Positions 43,664 through 51,699 of a stretch of 64,000 nucleotides of DNA are shown one piece after another (the first letter of the stretch is position 1; the number at the start of each line of letters is the position of its first letter). The translations under genes were made by a program, and so were the position numbers. The stretch is from NCBI RefSeq assembly GCF_963360655.1, contig NZ_OY725712.1, positions 744,001 to 808,000 of the forward strand, written 5' to 3'. Below the pieces are notes generated by a model, which was given only the letters and a program-made list of their open reading frames with translations, did not search any database and had not been told where the DNA came from. Source of the stretch: Collinsella aerofaciens (lineage in GTDB: Bacteria > Actinomycetota > Coriobacteriia > Coriobacteriales > Coriobacteriaceae).

Positions 43664-45130
43664 TTAGTAACCCTGACCGTAGCCCTGGCCCTGGCCCTGG
43701 CCCTGCTGGCCCAGCAGCTCCTCCAGATACTGGCGCAGCTGCTCGTCGGTAATACCGCCGTTGCCGGTGTCGGTCGCGCTGTCGTCCTGTTGCTGGTTCT
43801 GCAACTCCTCGTCGGAGCCCAGCTCGACGGTGACCTTCTTCTCTTCCTTGCCGCGCATGAGCGTGATCTCGACCTTCTCGCCCACCTCGTGGCTGCGCAG
43901 CGCGATGATCAGGCCATCGGCGCTCGTGATCTCGTCGTCGCCCAGCTTGGTGATGACGTCGCCCTCCTGAATGCCGGCCTTGGCAGCAGGACCATCCTCG
44001 ACGACGCTCGCCACATACGCGCCGCTATCGGTGCTCAACTTGTTGGTGCGGGCATTAAGTGCATTGACGCTCGAAAGCGTAGCGCCCATGTACGGATGCA
44101 CCGGCGTCTTGCCGTCGATGATCTGGTCGGCAATGTTCTTGGCGTAGTTGACCGGAATGGCAAAACCCACGCCCGAGCTGGAGCCCGAGTAGCTCTCGAT
44201 GAGCGAGTTGATGCCCACCAGCTCACCGTTGTCGTTGACGAGCGCGCCGCCGGAGTTGCCCGGGTTGATGGCGGCATCGGTCTGAATCATGTTGGCATAG
44301 ATGGTGTTACCGCTGGTAGAGCTCATGGCCGTGGAGCGGTAGAGCGCCGAGACGATACCGGTGGAGACAGACTGCTCGTTGCCGAACGGCGAGCCGATCG
44401 CCATGACCCACTCGCCTACGTTGAGCTTGGAGGAGTCACCGATCTCGATCGGGGTGAGCTTAGAGGCGTCGGCATCCTTGAGCTTAATGACTGCGAGGTC
44501 GCTCGAGGCGTCGTTGCCCACGAACTCCGCCTCGTAGGTGGTGCCGTCGTCCATGGTCACCACGTACTGGTCGTAACCATCGACCACGTGGTTGTTGGTG
44601 AGGATGTGACCCTCGGTATCGAGCACAACGCCCGAACCGACGCTGCCCGAACTATCCGACTCATCAGCAGACTGCGAAAGCGAGCCATTCTGGCTGCCGC
44701 TCGAAGTGGCGGTGATGGAAACGACGGAGGGCAGGGCCTTGGCAGAAACGGCCTCGGCCAGCGTGGTGTCCTCGGAATCGATCGTGATCTTTTGCGTCGA
44801 CGAACCCGAAGCACCCGCCGTCACGGCATTCTTGCCGCCGCCGATATCGAGCGTGCCGCTCATAATGAGCGCGATGACCAACAGGGCGCCGCAGGCGCAG
44901 CCGGCGAGCGCTGTAATGAAAATCGGCAGCTTTTTGGTCTTGGTCTTGACCACCGTGTGCTTGTTTACAACCTGCTGACCGCCCAGCGGCTTGCCGGTCT
45001 GCGTGTCGTAGGCCTGCACGTAGGGAATGTTGCTGCCGGCAGGCGTCGACTCCACCTGCACACGCGGCTGCTGCTGGGTCTCGCCGGCGTTGCCCGCGTC
45101 CTGGGGACGCTGGGAATCGTTCTCGCTCAT
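43664..45130 (-). CDS. HtrA/DegP-like membrane-anchored serine protease
   Basis: A 488-residue S1C protease for quality control of exported proteins. A cytosolic N-terminus of about 75 residues precedes one membrane helix (PIFITALAGCACGALLVIALIM). The protease domain has His in LTNNHVVDG, Asp in SDLAVIKL and Ser in GNSGGALV. One PDZ domain (about 360-450) follows. The C-terminus is a Gln/Gly/Tyr repeat tail (GQGQGQGYGQGY). The ATG lies after GAAAGGA. A stem-loop directly upstream (45161-45184) may attenuate it or end the preceding operon. Confidence 0.9.
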   Translation of the reverse strand: MSENDSQRPQDAGNAGETQQQPRVQVESTPAGSNIPYVQAYDTQTGKPLGGQQVVNKHTVVKTKTKKLPIFITALAGCACGALLVIALIMSGTLDIGGGKNAVTAGASGSSTQKITIDSEDTTLAEAVSAKALPSVVSITATSSGSQNGSLSQSADESDSSGSVGSGVVLDTEGHILTNNHVVDGYDQYVVTMDDGTTYEAEFVGNDASSDLAVIKLKDADASKLTPIEIGDSSKLNVGEWVMAIGSPFGNEQSVSTGIVSALYRSTAMSSTSGNTIYANMIQTDAAINPGNSGGALVNDNGELVGINSLIESYSGSSSGVGFAIPVNYAKNIADQIIDGKTPVHPYMGATLSSVNALNARTNKLSTDSGAYVASVVEDGPAAKAGIQEGDVITKLGDDEITSADGLIIALRSHEVGEKVEITLMRGKEEKKVTVELGSDEELQNQQQDDSATDTGNGGITDEQLRQYLEELLGQQGQGQGQGYGQGY

Positions 45131-45160
45131 GGCTGCGATCCTTTCGTCAAATAACCAAAG

Positions 45161-45184
45161 GCCCGCCAAACATGTGGCGGGCCA
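45161..45184 (-). terminator. Stem-loop between the GlnR-like gene and htrA
   Basis: GGCCCGCC and GGCGGGCC form a perfect 8-bp stem, followed on the minus strand by TTTGGTTATTT. It lies 30 nt upstream of the htrA start codon, so it could terminate the glnA-glnR transcript or attenuate htrA. Confidence 0.6.
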
Positions 45185-45300
45185 TCATTGTTCACGTTGA
45201 GTTGTACCCCAATATGCGGGCGAACGTGTATGAGAACGCAATCTTTTAGGAAGGCTTAAGTTCTGCTGCAGATTCGAGAGGAACCCGCGCCTGCGTCAAA

Positions 45301-45334
45301 ACCACCACGAAGGTGCCTGTCCCCTTCGTGGTGG
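45301..45334. repeat. GGGGACAGGCACC-loop hairpin, copy h
   Basis: Perfect 12-bp arms CCACCACGAAGG and CCTTCGTGGTGG. The minus-strand loop and stem read AAGGGGACAGGCACC. It lies 4 bp past the end of the GlnR-like gene. Confidence 0.8.
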
Positions 45335-45338
45335 AAAT

Positions 45339-46001
45339 CTAGTCCTTAAACAGATAGCCCACGCCGCGGACGGTGGTGATGTGTGCCGCGATCTGCGGGC
45401 CCACCTTGGAGCGGATGCGTCGGATGTGCACGTCGACGGTACGCGTACCGCCACAGTACTCAAAGCCCCACACGCGGTGCAGCAGTACCTCGCGGCTGTA
45501 GGCACGGTTGGGATGCGTCGCCAAAAAGCTCAGCAGCGAGTACTCCATCAGCGTCAGGTCGATGGGCTCGCCATCGAGCGTCACCTGGTAGGTAGCCAGG
45601 TTGATCTCGAGGTTATCGATGTTGAGCACATCGTCGGCGGTAACGGTCTCCTCCTCGCCCATCAAGCGCTGCGCGCGAGCCTTGAGCTCGTTGGGCGTCG
45701 CCGTGGGGCACACAAAGTCGGCATGCGCGTGATTGGGCAGGCGCAGGGTGCCGAGCGCCTCATCGTCGACGATCACCAACATGGGGACGCCGCCGCGATC
45801 GTCAAGCCACTTGGCAATCTGATCGATGCGGTCGCTGCGGATGCCATCGGAATCGAGGATCAGCAGGTCAAAGTCGTGCGCCGCAGTCGGCGAATCGGGA
45901 GTAGCCAGGCTCACCTCGACACCCAGGGTGGTCGTCAAGCTGCGGGCAAACTCGTGGAAGCGCGTCGTGCGCGCCATGAACAGGGCACTCTTTTCGGACA
46001 T
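45339..46001 (-). CDS. OmpR-type regulator with degenerate receiver, GlnR-like
   Basis: A 220-residue response-regulator-like protein. The receiver region (about residues 1-115) lacks the acidic pair near its N-terminus (it begins KSALFMARTTRFHEFA), although an Asp remains in LLILDSDG. The C-terminal winged helix (about 125-220) is typical OmpR: LTLMEYSLLSFLATHPNRAYSREVLLHRVWG and RTVDVHIRRIRSKVG. The atypical receiver, absence of a kinase, and position 50 bp downstream of glnA on the same strand match actinobacterial GlnR, the nitrogen regulator. A GlnR-box-like sequence upstream of glnA supports this. The ATG has GGAGG upstream. Confidence 0.75.
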   Translation of the reverse strand: MSEKSALFMARTTRFHEFARSLTTTLGVEVSLATPDSPTAAHDFDLLILDSDGIRSDRIDQIAKWLDDRGGVPMLVIVDDEALGTLRLPNHAHADFVCPTATPNELKARAQRLMGEEETVTADDVLNIDNLEINLATYQVTLDGEPIDLTLMEYSLLSFLATHPNRAYSREVLLHRVWGFEYCGGTRTVDVHIRRIRSKVGPQIAAHITTVRGVGYLFKD

Positions 46002-46051
46002 ATCGGCCTCCAAAGAAATGAGCTCAATCGTACTGGAACAAGCCAGCGCGA

Positions 46052-47389
46052 TTAGGAGTTCGCCAGGTAGTGCTTGATCTCCCACTCGGTGATCGTAGAC
46101 TCAAACTTATGCCACTCGTCACGCTTCTTTTTGAGGAAGAAGCTGTGGATGTGCTCGCCGAGGGCATCCTTCATAAACTGCGAGTCCTCAAACACGTCAA
46201 GTGCCTCTTTGAGCGAGCGCGGCAGCGGCGTGTAGCCGGCCTCGAGCATCTGGCGGTCGGTGAGCTTGAGCGTCTCGGCCGTGGCCTCGGGCGGGAGTTC
46301 CAGCTTGCGCTCGATGCCGTCCAGACCAGCCGCCAGCGTGACGGCGTTGACCAGGTACGGATTGGCCATGGGGTCGGGACTGCGCAGCTCGATGCGCGTG
46401 GACAGCTGCTTGCCGGGCTTGTAGACCGGGATGCGGACCATGCTCGCGCGGTTGCGCAGGCCCCACGTGGCGTACTGCGGCACGGAGTCGCCGCCCGTGG
46501 TGATGCGCTTGTACGAGTTGACCGTGGGGTTAGTGATAGCGCTGATCTCGCGCGCGTGTGCCAGAATGCCGGCCATGTAGTGCTTGGCGATATCGGAGAG
46601 GTGATACTTCTCGTCGTCCTCGCCCCAAAAGACGTTGTTGCCGTCGTGGTCGAACAGCGACTGGCACAGGAACATAGCACTGCCATCCTCACCCGCCAAC
46701 GGCTTGGGCATAAAGGAGGCGTGGCAACCGCTCTCGTAGGCCTGCTGCTTAATGATGAGCTTGGCCGTGGTGATGGCGTCGGACATGCTCAGGGCCTCGG
46801 CATGGCGCAGGCTCATACCGTGCTGCGAGCGACCGGCAGCGTGGAAGGTGTACTCCACGGGCACGGACATCTTCTCGAGCGTGAGGACCGTGTTGCGACG
46901 CAGGTCGCGAGCGGCATCGCTCACCGAAAGATCGAAGTAGCCCACGTTGTCGAGCGGCTCGGGGGTGTGCTCGTCGGGGAAGTAGTAATACTCCAGCTCG
47001 GCACCCACGTTGAGCAGGTAGCCAGCCTTCTCGGCCTTATAGAACATGCGGCGCAACGCATCGCGCGGATCGCCGGCGAAGGGCTTGCGGTCGGGGGTGC
47101 ACACATCGCAGAACACGCGGGCGACGCCGTTGTGGCTCGGGCGCCACGGCAAAATCTGGAAGGTCGAAGCATCGGGGAACGCCAACATGTCGGCTTCCTC
47201 GGGCGTGGCAAAGCCCTCGATGGCGGAGCCGTCAAAGCCAATACCCTCCTCAAAAGCGACCTCGAGGTCCTCGGGGCTAATGGCAAAGTTCTTGAGGCGG
47301 CCGAGAATGTCGACAAACCACAGACGTACAAAGCGGATGTCACGCTGCTCTACGGAGCGGAGTACGTAATCGATGTTCTGCTGGTTCAT
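46052..47389 (-). CDS. glnA: Type I glutamine synthetase
   Basis: A 445-residue enzyme making glutamine from glutamate, ammonia and ATP. The length matches the short GSI-alpha class of Firmicutes and some Actinobacteria. Recognisable motifs are the N-terminal DILGRLKNFAI and GFDGSAIEGF, the catalytic HAAGRSQHGMSLRHAEAL-type segment, and the late SYKRITTGGDSVPQYATWG. There is no adenylylation-type C-terminus (the NLYDLP tyrosine motif is absent), so control is probably by feedback or transcription. A GlnR-like regulator follows 50 bp downstream and a GlnR-box-like site precedes it. Confidence 0.95.
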   Translation of the reverse strand: MNQQNIDYVLRSVEQRDIRFVRLWFVDILGRLKNFAISPEDLEVAFEEGIGFDGSAIEGFATPEEADMLAFPDASTFQILPWRPSHNGVARVFCDVCTPDRKPFAGDPRDALRRMFYKAEKAGYLLNVGAELEYYYFPDEHTPEPLDNVGYFDLSVSDAARDLRRNTVLTLEKMSVPVEYTFHAAGRSQHGMSLRHAEALSMSDAITTAKLIIKQQAYESGCHASFMPKPLAGEDGSAMFLCQSLFDHDGNNVFWGEDDEKYHLSDIAKHYMAGILAHAREISAITNPTVNSYKRITTGGDSVPQYATWGLRNRASMVRIPVYKPGKQLSTRIELRSPDPMANPYLVNAVTLAAGLDGIERKLELPPEATAETLKLTDRQMLEAGYTPLPRSLKEALDVFEDSQFMKDALGEHIHSFFLKKKRDEWHKFESTITEWEIKHYLANS

Positions 47390-47454
47390 GTCGCTCCCCT
47401 TTCTTTCGGGCGGGTTTCGACTGGTCTATATCGCAGATACTATCGCAGAAAAAT

Positions 47455-47470
47455 GTTTCCGCAGGGTTAA
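47455..47470 (-). promoter_or_regulatory. GlnR-box-like site upstream of glnA
   Basis: On the minus strand TTAAC-CCTGCG-GAAAC fits the actinobacterial GlnR consensus GTnAC-n6-GAAAC at all but one constrained position. It lies about 66 nt upstream of the glnA start. Confidence 0.5.
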
Positions 47471-47523
47471 AGCGTATCAAGCGCTCAAAAAACGTGTGTG
47501 AACAGGCAGTTGCGAACGAATGG

Positions 47524-48546
47524 TTAGCGCGAGGTTGATGCGCGATGTTCGATGTGGCCGGGAATCTCGATGCGTTTGGGCGCCAGCTTTGCGGCCTCGC
47601 CCACCGTAGTGGTAACAACGTCAATGCGCTCGGAGAGGCACTCGACCACGCGCTCGGCGATGGTAAGGGTGTCTTGCGCGGCCGTGGTCACGCCGCCAAA
47701 GAGCACATGGTTCCAGGGGTAGTCGTCAAACGTCGCGATTTTGAGCCCCGCCGGCAGCGAGGGACCAAGCTGCGCCAGCGCCTCGGTCAGACGCAGGAAA
47801 ACCAGGCCGTTGACAGCAATGAGGCCGAGCTTTTTGCCTGCATAGCCGCGGATGGTCTCGTCCAAGCGGCCGACGCCCGTGGCACCACCGTCGGCCAGGG
47901 TGACGACCTCGCCGGCCAGGCCGCGGCGCGAGAGTTCGTCGGCAAAGGCCTCGGCACGCTCGCGACGCACGGGGCTGTCGTCGCTTGCCTCGGTGAGCAG
48001 GCACAGGCGCTCGCTGCCAGCGGCGGCGAGCTCGTCTACCAAGCCAGCGACCAGCTCACGGTTGTTAGATGTCACCAGATCGACTCCGCCGTCGGCAACA
48101 TCGCGGTCGAGCAGCACAACAGGCAGACGTCCCGCTGCCGCGGCGATCGCCTCGTCATTGCCTCCGCAGGTGTTGACGACCAGGCCGTCCACGCCGGCAT
48201 CGATAAGCCTGGTGAGCGACTCTGCCTCCTTGGCGGGGTCGCTGCCGCTAATGGCCGTCATGAGCGAGCAGCCGCGCGCAGCGGCGCTGGCGGAAAGTCC
48301 TTCGAGCATGGCGCTGGAGAACGGGTTGGCGATGTCGGCCAGGATCACGCCGATGAGGTTGGTGCGCGAGCTCCGCAGATTGCGCGCGGCGGCACGTGGG
48401 CGATAGCCAGTGCGCTCGATAACCGCCGCGATGCGGGCACGGGTCTCCTCGGTCATTTGCCCGGGACGGTTGTTGAGATAGCGCGAGACCGTGGCCGGGC
48501 TCACGCCCGCCTCGGCGGCAATGTCCTTGATTCTCATCTGCGCCAT
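47524..48546 (-). CDS. LacI-family transcriptional regulator
   Basis: A 340-residue repressor. The HTH is at residues 4-25 (MRIKDIAAEAGVSPATVSRYLNN), the hinge helix includes RPRAAARNLRSSRTNLIGV, and the remainder is a periplasmic-binding-protein-like effector domain (NPFSSAMLEGL, DGLVVNTCGGND, TFDDYPWNHVLFGGVTTAAQD). It matches regulators of sugar or sugar-acid use; the ligand is unknown. No catabolic genes lie beside it. The chosen ATG follows GGGGTG; an in-frame extension of 16 residues lacks support. Confidence 0.88.
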   Translation of the reverse strand: MAQMRIKDIAAEAGVSPATVSRYLNNRPGQMTEETRARIAAVIERTGYRPRAAARNLRSSRTNLIGVILADIANPFSSAMLEGLSASAAARGCSLMTAISGSDPAKEAESLTRLIDAGVDGLVVNTCGGNDEAIAAAAGRLPVVLLDRDVADGGVDLVTSNNRELVAGLVDELAAAGSERLCLLTEASDDSPVRRERAEAFADELSRRGLAGEVVTLADGGATGVGRLDETIRGYAGKKLGLIAVNGLVFLRLTEALAQLGPSLPAGLKIATFDDYPWNHVLFGGVTTAAQDTLTIAERVVECLSERIDVVTTTVGEAAKLAPKRIEIPGHIEHRASTSR

Positions 48547-48671
48547 AACGCACCCCGTTTCCCAATTGTCGGCGGTCTGAGCCATTTTAGGCATTTTTTT
48601 AAAAATCTCGGTTGCAAAACGCTGTAGGTGAGCGGCATCGTTTTTGCGCCTCGAGCAGATGCGATGATGGA

Positions 48672-49364
48672 CTAGACTGACGAGTCTTTAGGCAGCTCAA
48701 AGTAGTCGGGATGCAAGGCGATAACCGGGCCCTGCTCCTCGGGCATCAGATGCAAGTGCGTCTCTGCCAGATAGCTCGCCGTGTCGGTATCGCCCCTCTT
48801 AATGGCCTCGAGAATCCGGCGATGCTGCCGGCGAATCGGCTCCCAATCCAGGTCCTGCGACACCATACGCAACCAGTTGTATCGCTCAAAATGCGTGTTG
48901 ACGCTCTTCATCCAATCCCACAGCATGTGACGGCCAGCAATCTCAAAACACGTCTCATGGAACAGGTTGTCCAGGTCAAAGAAACGACGCGTTTCGCTAT
49001 GGTCGAGCGACTCGGACTCGGCAAGAATCTGCTCGAGCCGATGCTTTTGCTCGGACGAAGCGGCCGAACAGCATTTTATGAGTACGCTTCTTTCGAGTTT
49101 CTCGCGCAAGAAACAGGCATTCTCGGCGTGTTCCATGCTGATCTTAGAGACGTAGGTGCCGCTCTTGGGACGCGTTTCCACCAGCTCTTGCTCGCGCAGG
49201 CGCACAAAGGACTCGCGAATGGGCGTGCGCCCGATTCCCGTCTCCTTTTCCAGACCAATCGCCGAAAGGCGCGTGCCGGGCCTGAGCTCGGCATAGATGA
49301 TCTTGGAGCGCAATGCGTTGTATGCCTGGTCTTGCAGGCTCTGATAATGCTGGTGTTGTTCCAT
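48672..49364 (-). CDS. GntR-family (FCD) transcriptional regulator
   Basis: A 230-residue FadR-type repressor. The winged helix occupies residues 10-75 (ALRSKIIYAELRPGTRLS, TGIGRTPIRESFVRLREQELVETRPKSGTYV). The all-helical FCD ligand-binding domain follows, with metal-site residues in FHETCFEIAG and RRQHRRILEAIKRGD and the last histidine in AETHLHLM. An ATG with GAGGG upstream is preferred over an upstream GTG at 49406. It may control the flavin oxidoreductase 2.3 kb upstream, but nothing in the sequence proves this. Confidence 0.85.
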   Translation of the reverse strand: MEQHQHYQSLQDQAYNALRSKIIYAELRPGTRLSAIGLEKETGIGRTPIRESFVRLREQELVETRPKSGTYVSKISMEHAENACFLREKLERSVLIKCCSAASSEQKHRLEQILAESESLDHSETRRFFDLDNLFHETCFEIAGRHMLWDWMKSVNTHFERYNWLRMVSQDLDWEPIRRQHRRILEAIKRGDTDTASYLAETHLHLMPEEQGPVIALHPDYFELPKDSSV

Positions 49365-49500
49365 AAAGCCCTCGGATGAAGCCCACGGTTTGTCGAATTT
49401 CACCACGTAATACTATCGCATCGACACGCCCCAGCTCCCAATCAGTCTTTTTGGGACGGGGCTCTTTTAGCTACCCTGGCCCGCAGATCGGCCCCCCTGT

Positions 49501-49657
49501 CACAAAAGTGGCCCATCTACTACGTTAACACGGATAGCCTCGGCCATACCGAAAACCGTGAAAACAAAACCGCAGGTAGACAGCTTGTCGATTTTCGAAA
49601 AAGCCGACTATGGTTGACCCCTGCGGCTTAAACGTAGTAGATAGGCCCTTTTCGTGG
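49501..49657. repeat. 157-bp nested palindrome
   Basis: Outer arms at 49501-49528 and 49628-49657 share CATCTACTACGTT and its complement with a few mismatches. Inside, CCGCAGG pairs with CCTGCGG, and TTTTCGAAAA lies near the centre. No gene is present. It may be a decayed mobile hairpin element. Confidence 0.55.
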
Positions 49658-49740
49658 CGCAGCACTACTGCACCCCAAATTGGTACCTCGAGCCTGTTAT
49701 AAGTTGCTGTGAAATACGGACGGTTGATAATCAAGGCGCG

Positions 49741-49794
49741 CTATACGGCTTGCTATATCTCACTATACTTTGCTGAACGTCGCTATACTTTGCT
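49741..49794. repeat. Three iteron-like CTATAC..TTGCT repeats
   Basis: CTATACGGCTTGCT (49741), CTATACTTTGCT (49763) and CTATACTTTGCT (49783) are spaced by 22 and 20 bp, about two helical turns, with the same orientation. They lie in the 526-bp gap between the GntR gene and the AlbA_2 gene. Confidence 0.5.
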
Positions 49795-49834
49795 ATAACT
49801 TGACAATAATCGGCCCGTTACCATCCGGGATATA

Positions 49835-49868
49835 ACGGACCCCAAGCCAACGCCGGCTTGGGGTCCGT
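49835..49868. terminator. Terminator after the AlbA_2/Schlafen-like gene
   Basis: A perfect 14-bp stem, ACGGACCCCAAGCC with GGCTTGGGGTCCGT around a 6-nt loop, 23 nt past the gene's stop. T-runs on either side are weak. Confidence 0.6.
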
Positions 49869-49890
49869 CTTGTACCATGGCTCTTTTTGA

Positions 49891-51144
49891 CTATGAGCGC
49901 TCGTATTTCGTGGCCCGCCCGGTTCCCTGCCTTACGATTGCATTCCGTTCAAGCAGAGATTCGAGTGCCGCCAACGTCCGCATGCGGCTCAGCCCCGTCT
50001 GTTTTTCAATCTCGCTTCGCGACATAATTCGACCGCCCGACAAGGCTTTGAGAACCTGGACCTCTTCCTCGGACCCTTCAAGAGCATCGGTAACGGGCAA
50101 TGTGACGGCCACCATGCCGCCGCGAACATCAAAAATTGGTTGATTGATCGAATCGCGATAGGCACGTCTAATGCGCGCGATTCCCGTACCAAATTTCTCG
50201 ATGTAATCCAGCTTTAAGAAGGCCTCTGCAACGATGGGGTTTCTGAGCACGGATATCTGCCCATACAGGTATTGTTCCGTCGTCAAACCGGCGGGCAGCG
50301 ATCCAGGAGAGGTCACAACGACGCGATCATCGTACAGGGCAATTTGAACGTTCGCTCGAACGTCCCACGTCCGATGCACCAAAGCATTTGCGACAGCTTC
50401 GCGAAACGCCTCGAGAGGAATTCGATCGGTTTGGACGCGCTCCATCCCTTCGATACGCTCATAACGGTAGTAGCGTGCAAACATAGCTACCGCCCTGTCC
50501 ACCTGCTCAATTGCGGATACATTTGTCGCCGTCTCGCGATCCAAGATCACATCCTCGGTATCGCCAAAACGGACGCAGTCGATGCCCGGAAAATCATTCT
50601 TATCCGCCAAAATCGCCGCGGCATTGGTATAGCCATCCTTGCCGAGCAAGCGGAGCGTACGCATGATATCCGGCGTTAACTCGGAAATGCCGAGGTGTTC
50701 AACACACTTATGCTCGAGCGTATGAAAGCCCAAGTCCTGGCGAGCCGACGTGAGCGCGTCGAACGTTACGTTGCTGCCTTCGAGCGTCAGCCTGCCATAC
50801 TCAAACCGGTCGACCTCCACCGTTGCCGAATCGTTTCGCCTGTAGGCCTTTCCCTTGCTTCGATAGGGTTTGTCCTGCCCCTCATAAACCGTAAGGATTA
50901 CGGTCCCGTGTTTCTCATCGGGCTCGAGCGTGTAACGGGGAGCGGGGTCCAAGCTGTCATTAATCATGTTCTCGATGCGGAGACACTCTGCGACCGGATC
51001 TGCAAGGCCGACAACCACGCCCTCGTCATCAACGCCAAACTCAATCTTGCCCGTCCCATAGTTTGCATAGGCGCTCACCGTTTTAAGAAACGTCGGCGTA
51101 ACGCTTTCCTTGTATTCGACTGTAGGGCTCTCTCTAACAACCAT
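49891..51144 (-). CDS. AlbA_2/Schlafen-type ATP-binding regulator
   Basis: A 417-residue protein of the widespread AlbA_2 plus HATPase_c_4 family, often annotated as a transcriptional regulator. The N-terminal AlbA_2 fold includes VEYKESVTPTFLKTVSAYANYGTGKIEFGVDDEG (residues 8-41). The middle has the ATPase-like REAVANALVHRTWD (about 258-271). The C-terminus is a winged helix (GGRIMSRSEIEKQTGLSRMRTLAALESL, about 370-397). The ATG at 51144 is preceded by GGGGG at about 8 nt; an ATG 27 nt earlier is less likely. A perfect 20-bp inverted repeat lies 43 nt upstream, suggesting self-regulation. Confidence 0.82.
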   Translation of the reverse strand: MVVRESPTVEYKESVTPTFLKTVSAYANYGTGKIEFGVDDEGVVVGLADPVAECLRIENMINDSLDPAPRYTLEPDEKHGTVILTVYEGQDKPYRSKGKAYRRNDSATVEVDRFEYGRLTLEGSNVTFDALTSARQDLGFHTLEHKCVEHLGISELTPDIMRTLRLLGKDGYTNAAAILADKNDFPGIDCVRFGDTEDVILDRETATNVSAIEQVDRAVAMFARYYRYERIEGMERVQTDRIPLEAFREAVANALVHRTWDVRANVQIALYDDRVVVTSPGSLPAGLTTEQYLYGQISVLRNPIVAEAFLKLDYIEKFGTGIARIRRAYRDSINQPIFDVRGGMVAVTLPVTDALEGSEEEVQVLKALSGGRIMSRSEIEKQTGLSRMRTLAALESLLERNAIVRQGTGRATKYERS

Positions 51145-51186
51145 ATGCACAACCCCCTCGTTTCGTACCATTCATAACCGTATTAT

Positions 51187-51241
51187 AAGACGAAAACCGT
51201 TTGCGTATTGATTTATCCAAGACGCAAACGGTTTTCGTCTT
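51187..51241. promoter_or_regulatory. Perfect 20-bp inverted repeat upstream of the AlbA_2 gene
   Basis: AAGACGAAAACCGTTTGCGT (51187-51206) is exactly complementary to 51222-51241, with 15 nt between. A third related copy, GACGCAGACAGTTTTCGTCTG, lies at about 51297-51317. This is a likely multi-site operator. Confidence 0.6.
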
Positions 51242-51340
51242 GATTTGCGTACGGAATCAAGACGCGTAATTTCGCTTTCGTATGGCTCAATATCGGACGC
51301 AGACAGTTTTCGTCTGTCAATACGCCTGCAATCCAAACGA

Positions 51341-51376
51341 AAAGAGCCCCGAGCTCGTATGAACTCGGAGCTCTTT
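51341..51376. terminator. Stem-loop before the GntR fragment
   Basis: AAAGAGCCCCGAG pairs with CTCGGAGCTCTTT (12 of 13). T-runs occur on both sides. The direction is uncertain. Confidence 0.5.
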
Positions 51377-51393
51377 GTGCCGCACATCTATGA

Positions 51394-51600
51394 GAGGAGC
51401 AATTCGATGCGTACGGACGCTACTCCATGAAGCCGCCCTGGGATGGCGGCGACCTCGTCGAAGAGACCATCCGCACTCACCGTGGCGTGGCCGACGCCAT
51501 CGCCGCGCGCAATCCCACCGCCGCGCACGACGCGATGTATCTGCACCTGGTGTATAACCGCAACATGATTGCGGAGGGAGCAGAAGCAAAAGGCATTTAG
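51394..51600 (+). pseudogene. C-terminal fragment of a GntR/FCD regulator
   Basis: The plus-strand frame after a TGA at 51391 reads about 68 codons to the TAG at 51598-51600. It includes GGDLVEETIRTHRGVADAIAARNP and a final helix AAHDAMYLHLVYNRNMI. This is the last part of an FCD domain, with the expected His-x(3)-Ala-Ile and terminal His. No DNA-binding domain precedes it, so it is a truncated relic. A good terminator follows, which belongs to the lost gene. Confidence 0.65.
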
Positions 51601-51634
51601 GGCCCGACAATAATCTTTCTTTGGCAAAACGCAG

Positions 51635-51673
51635 GCGGCGGCTGCCCAACACACAGGGCAGCCGCCGCTTTTT
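51635..51673 (+). terminator. Terminator of the GntR fragment
   Basis: GCGGCGGCTGCCC pairs perfectly with GGGCAGCCGCCGC (13 bp), followed by TTTTT on the plus strand. It may also stop minus-strand transcription from the oxidoreductase gene. Confidence 0.85.
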
Positions 51674-51699
51674 GCAATCGATTGGTGCAAAGGGAGTGA

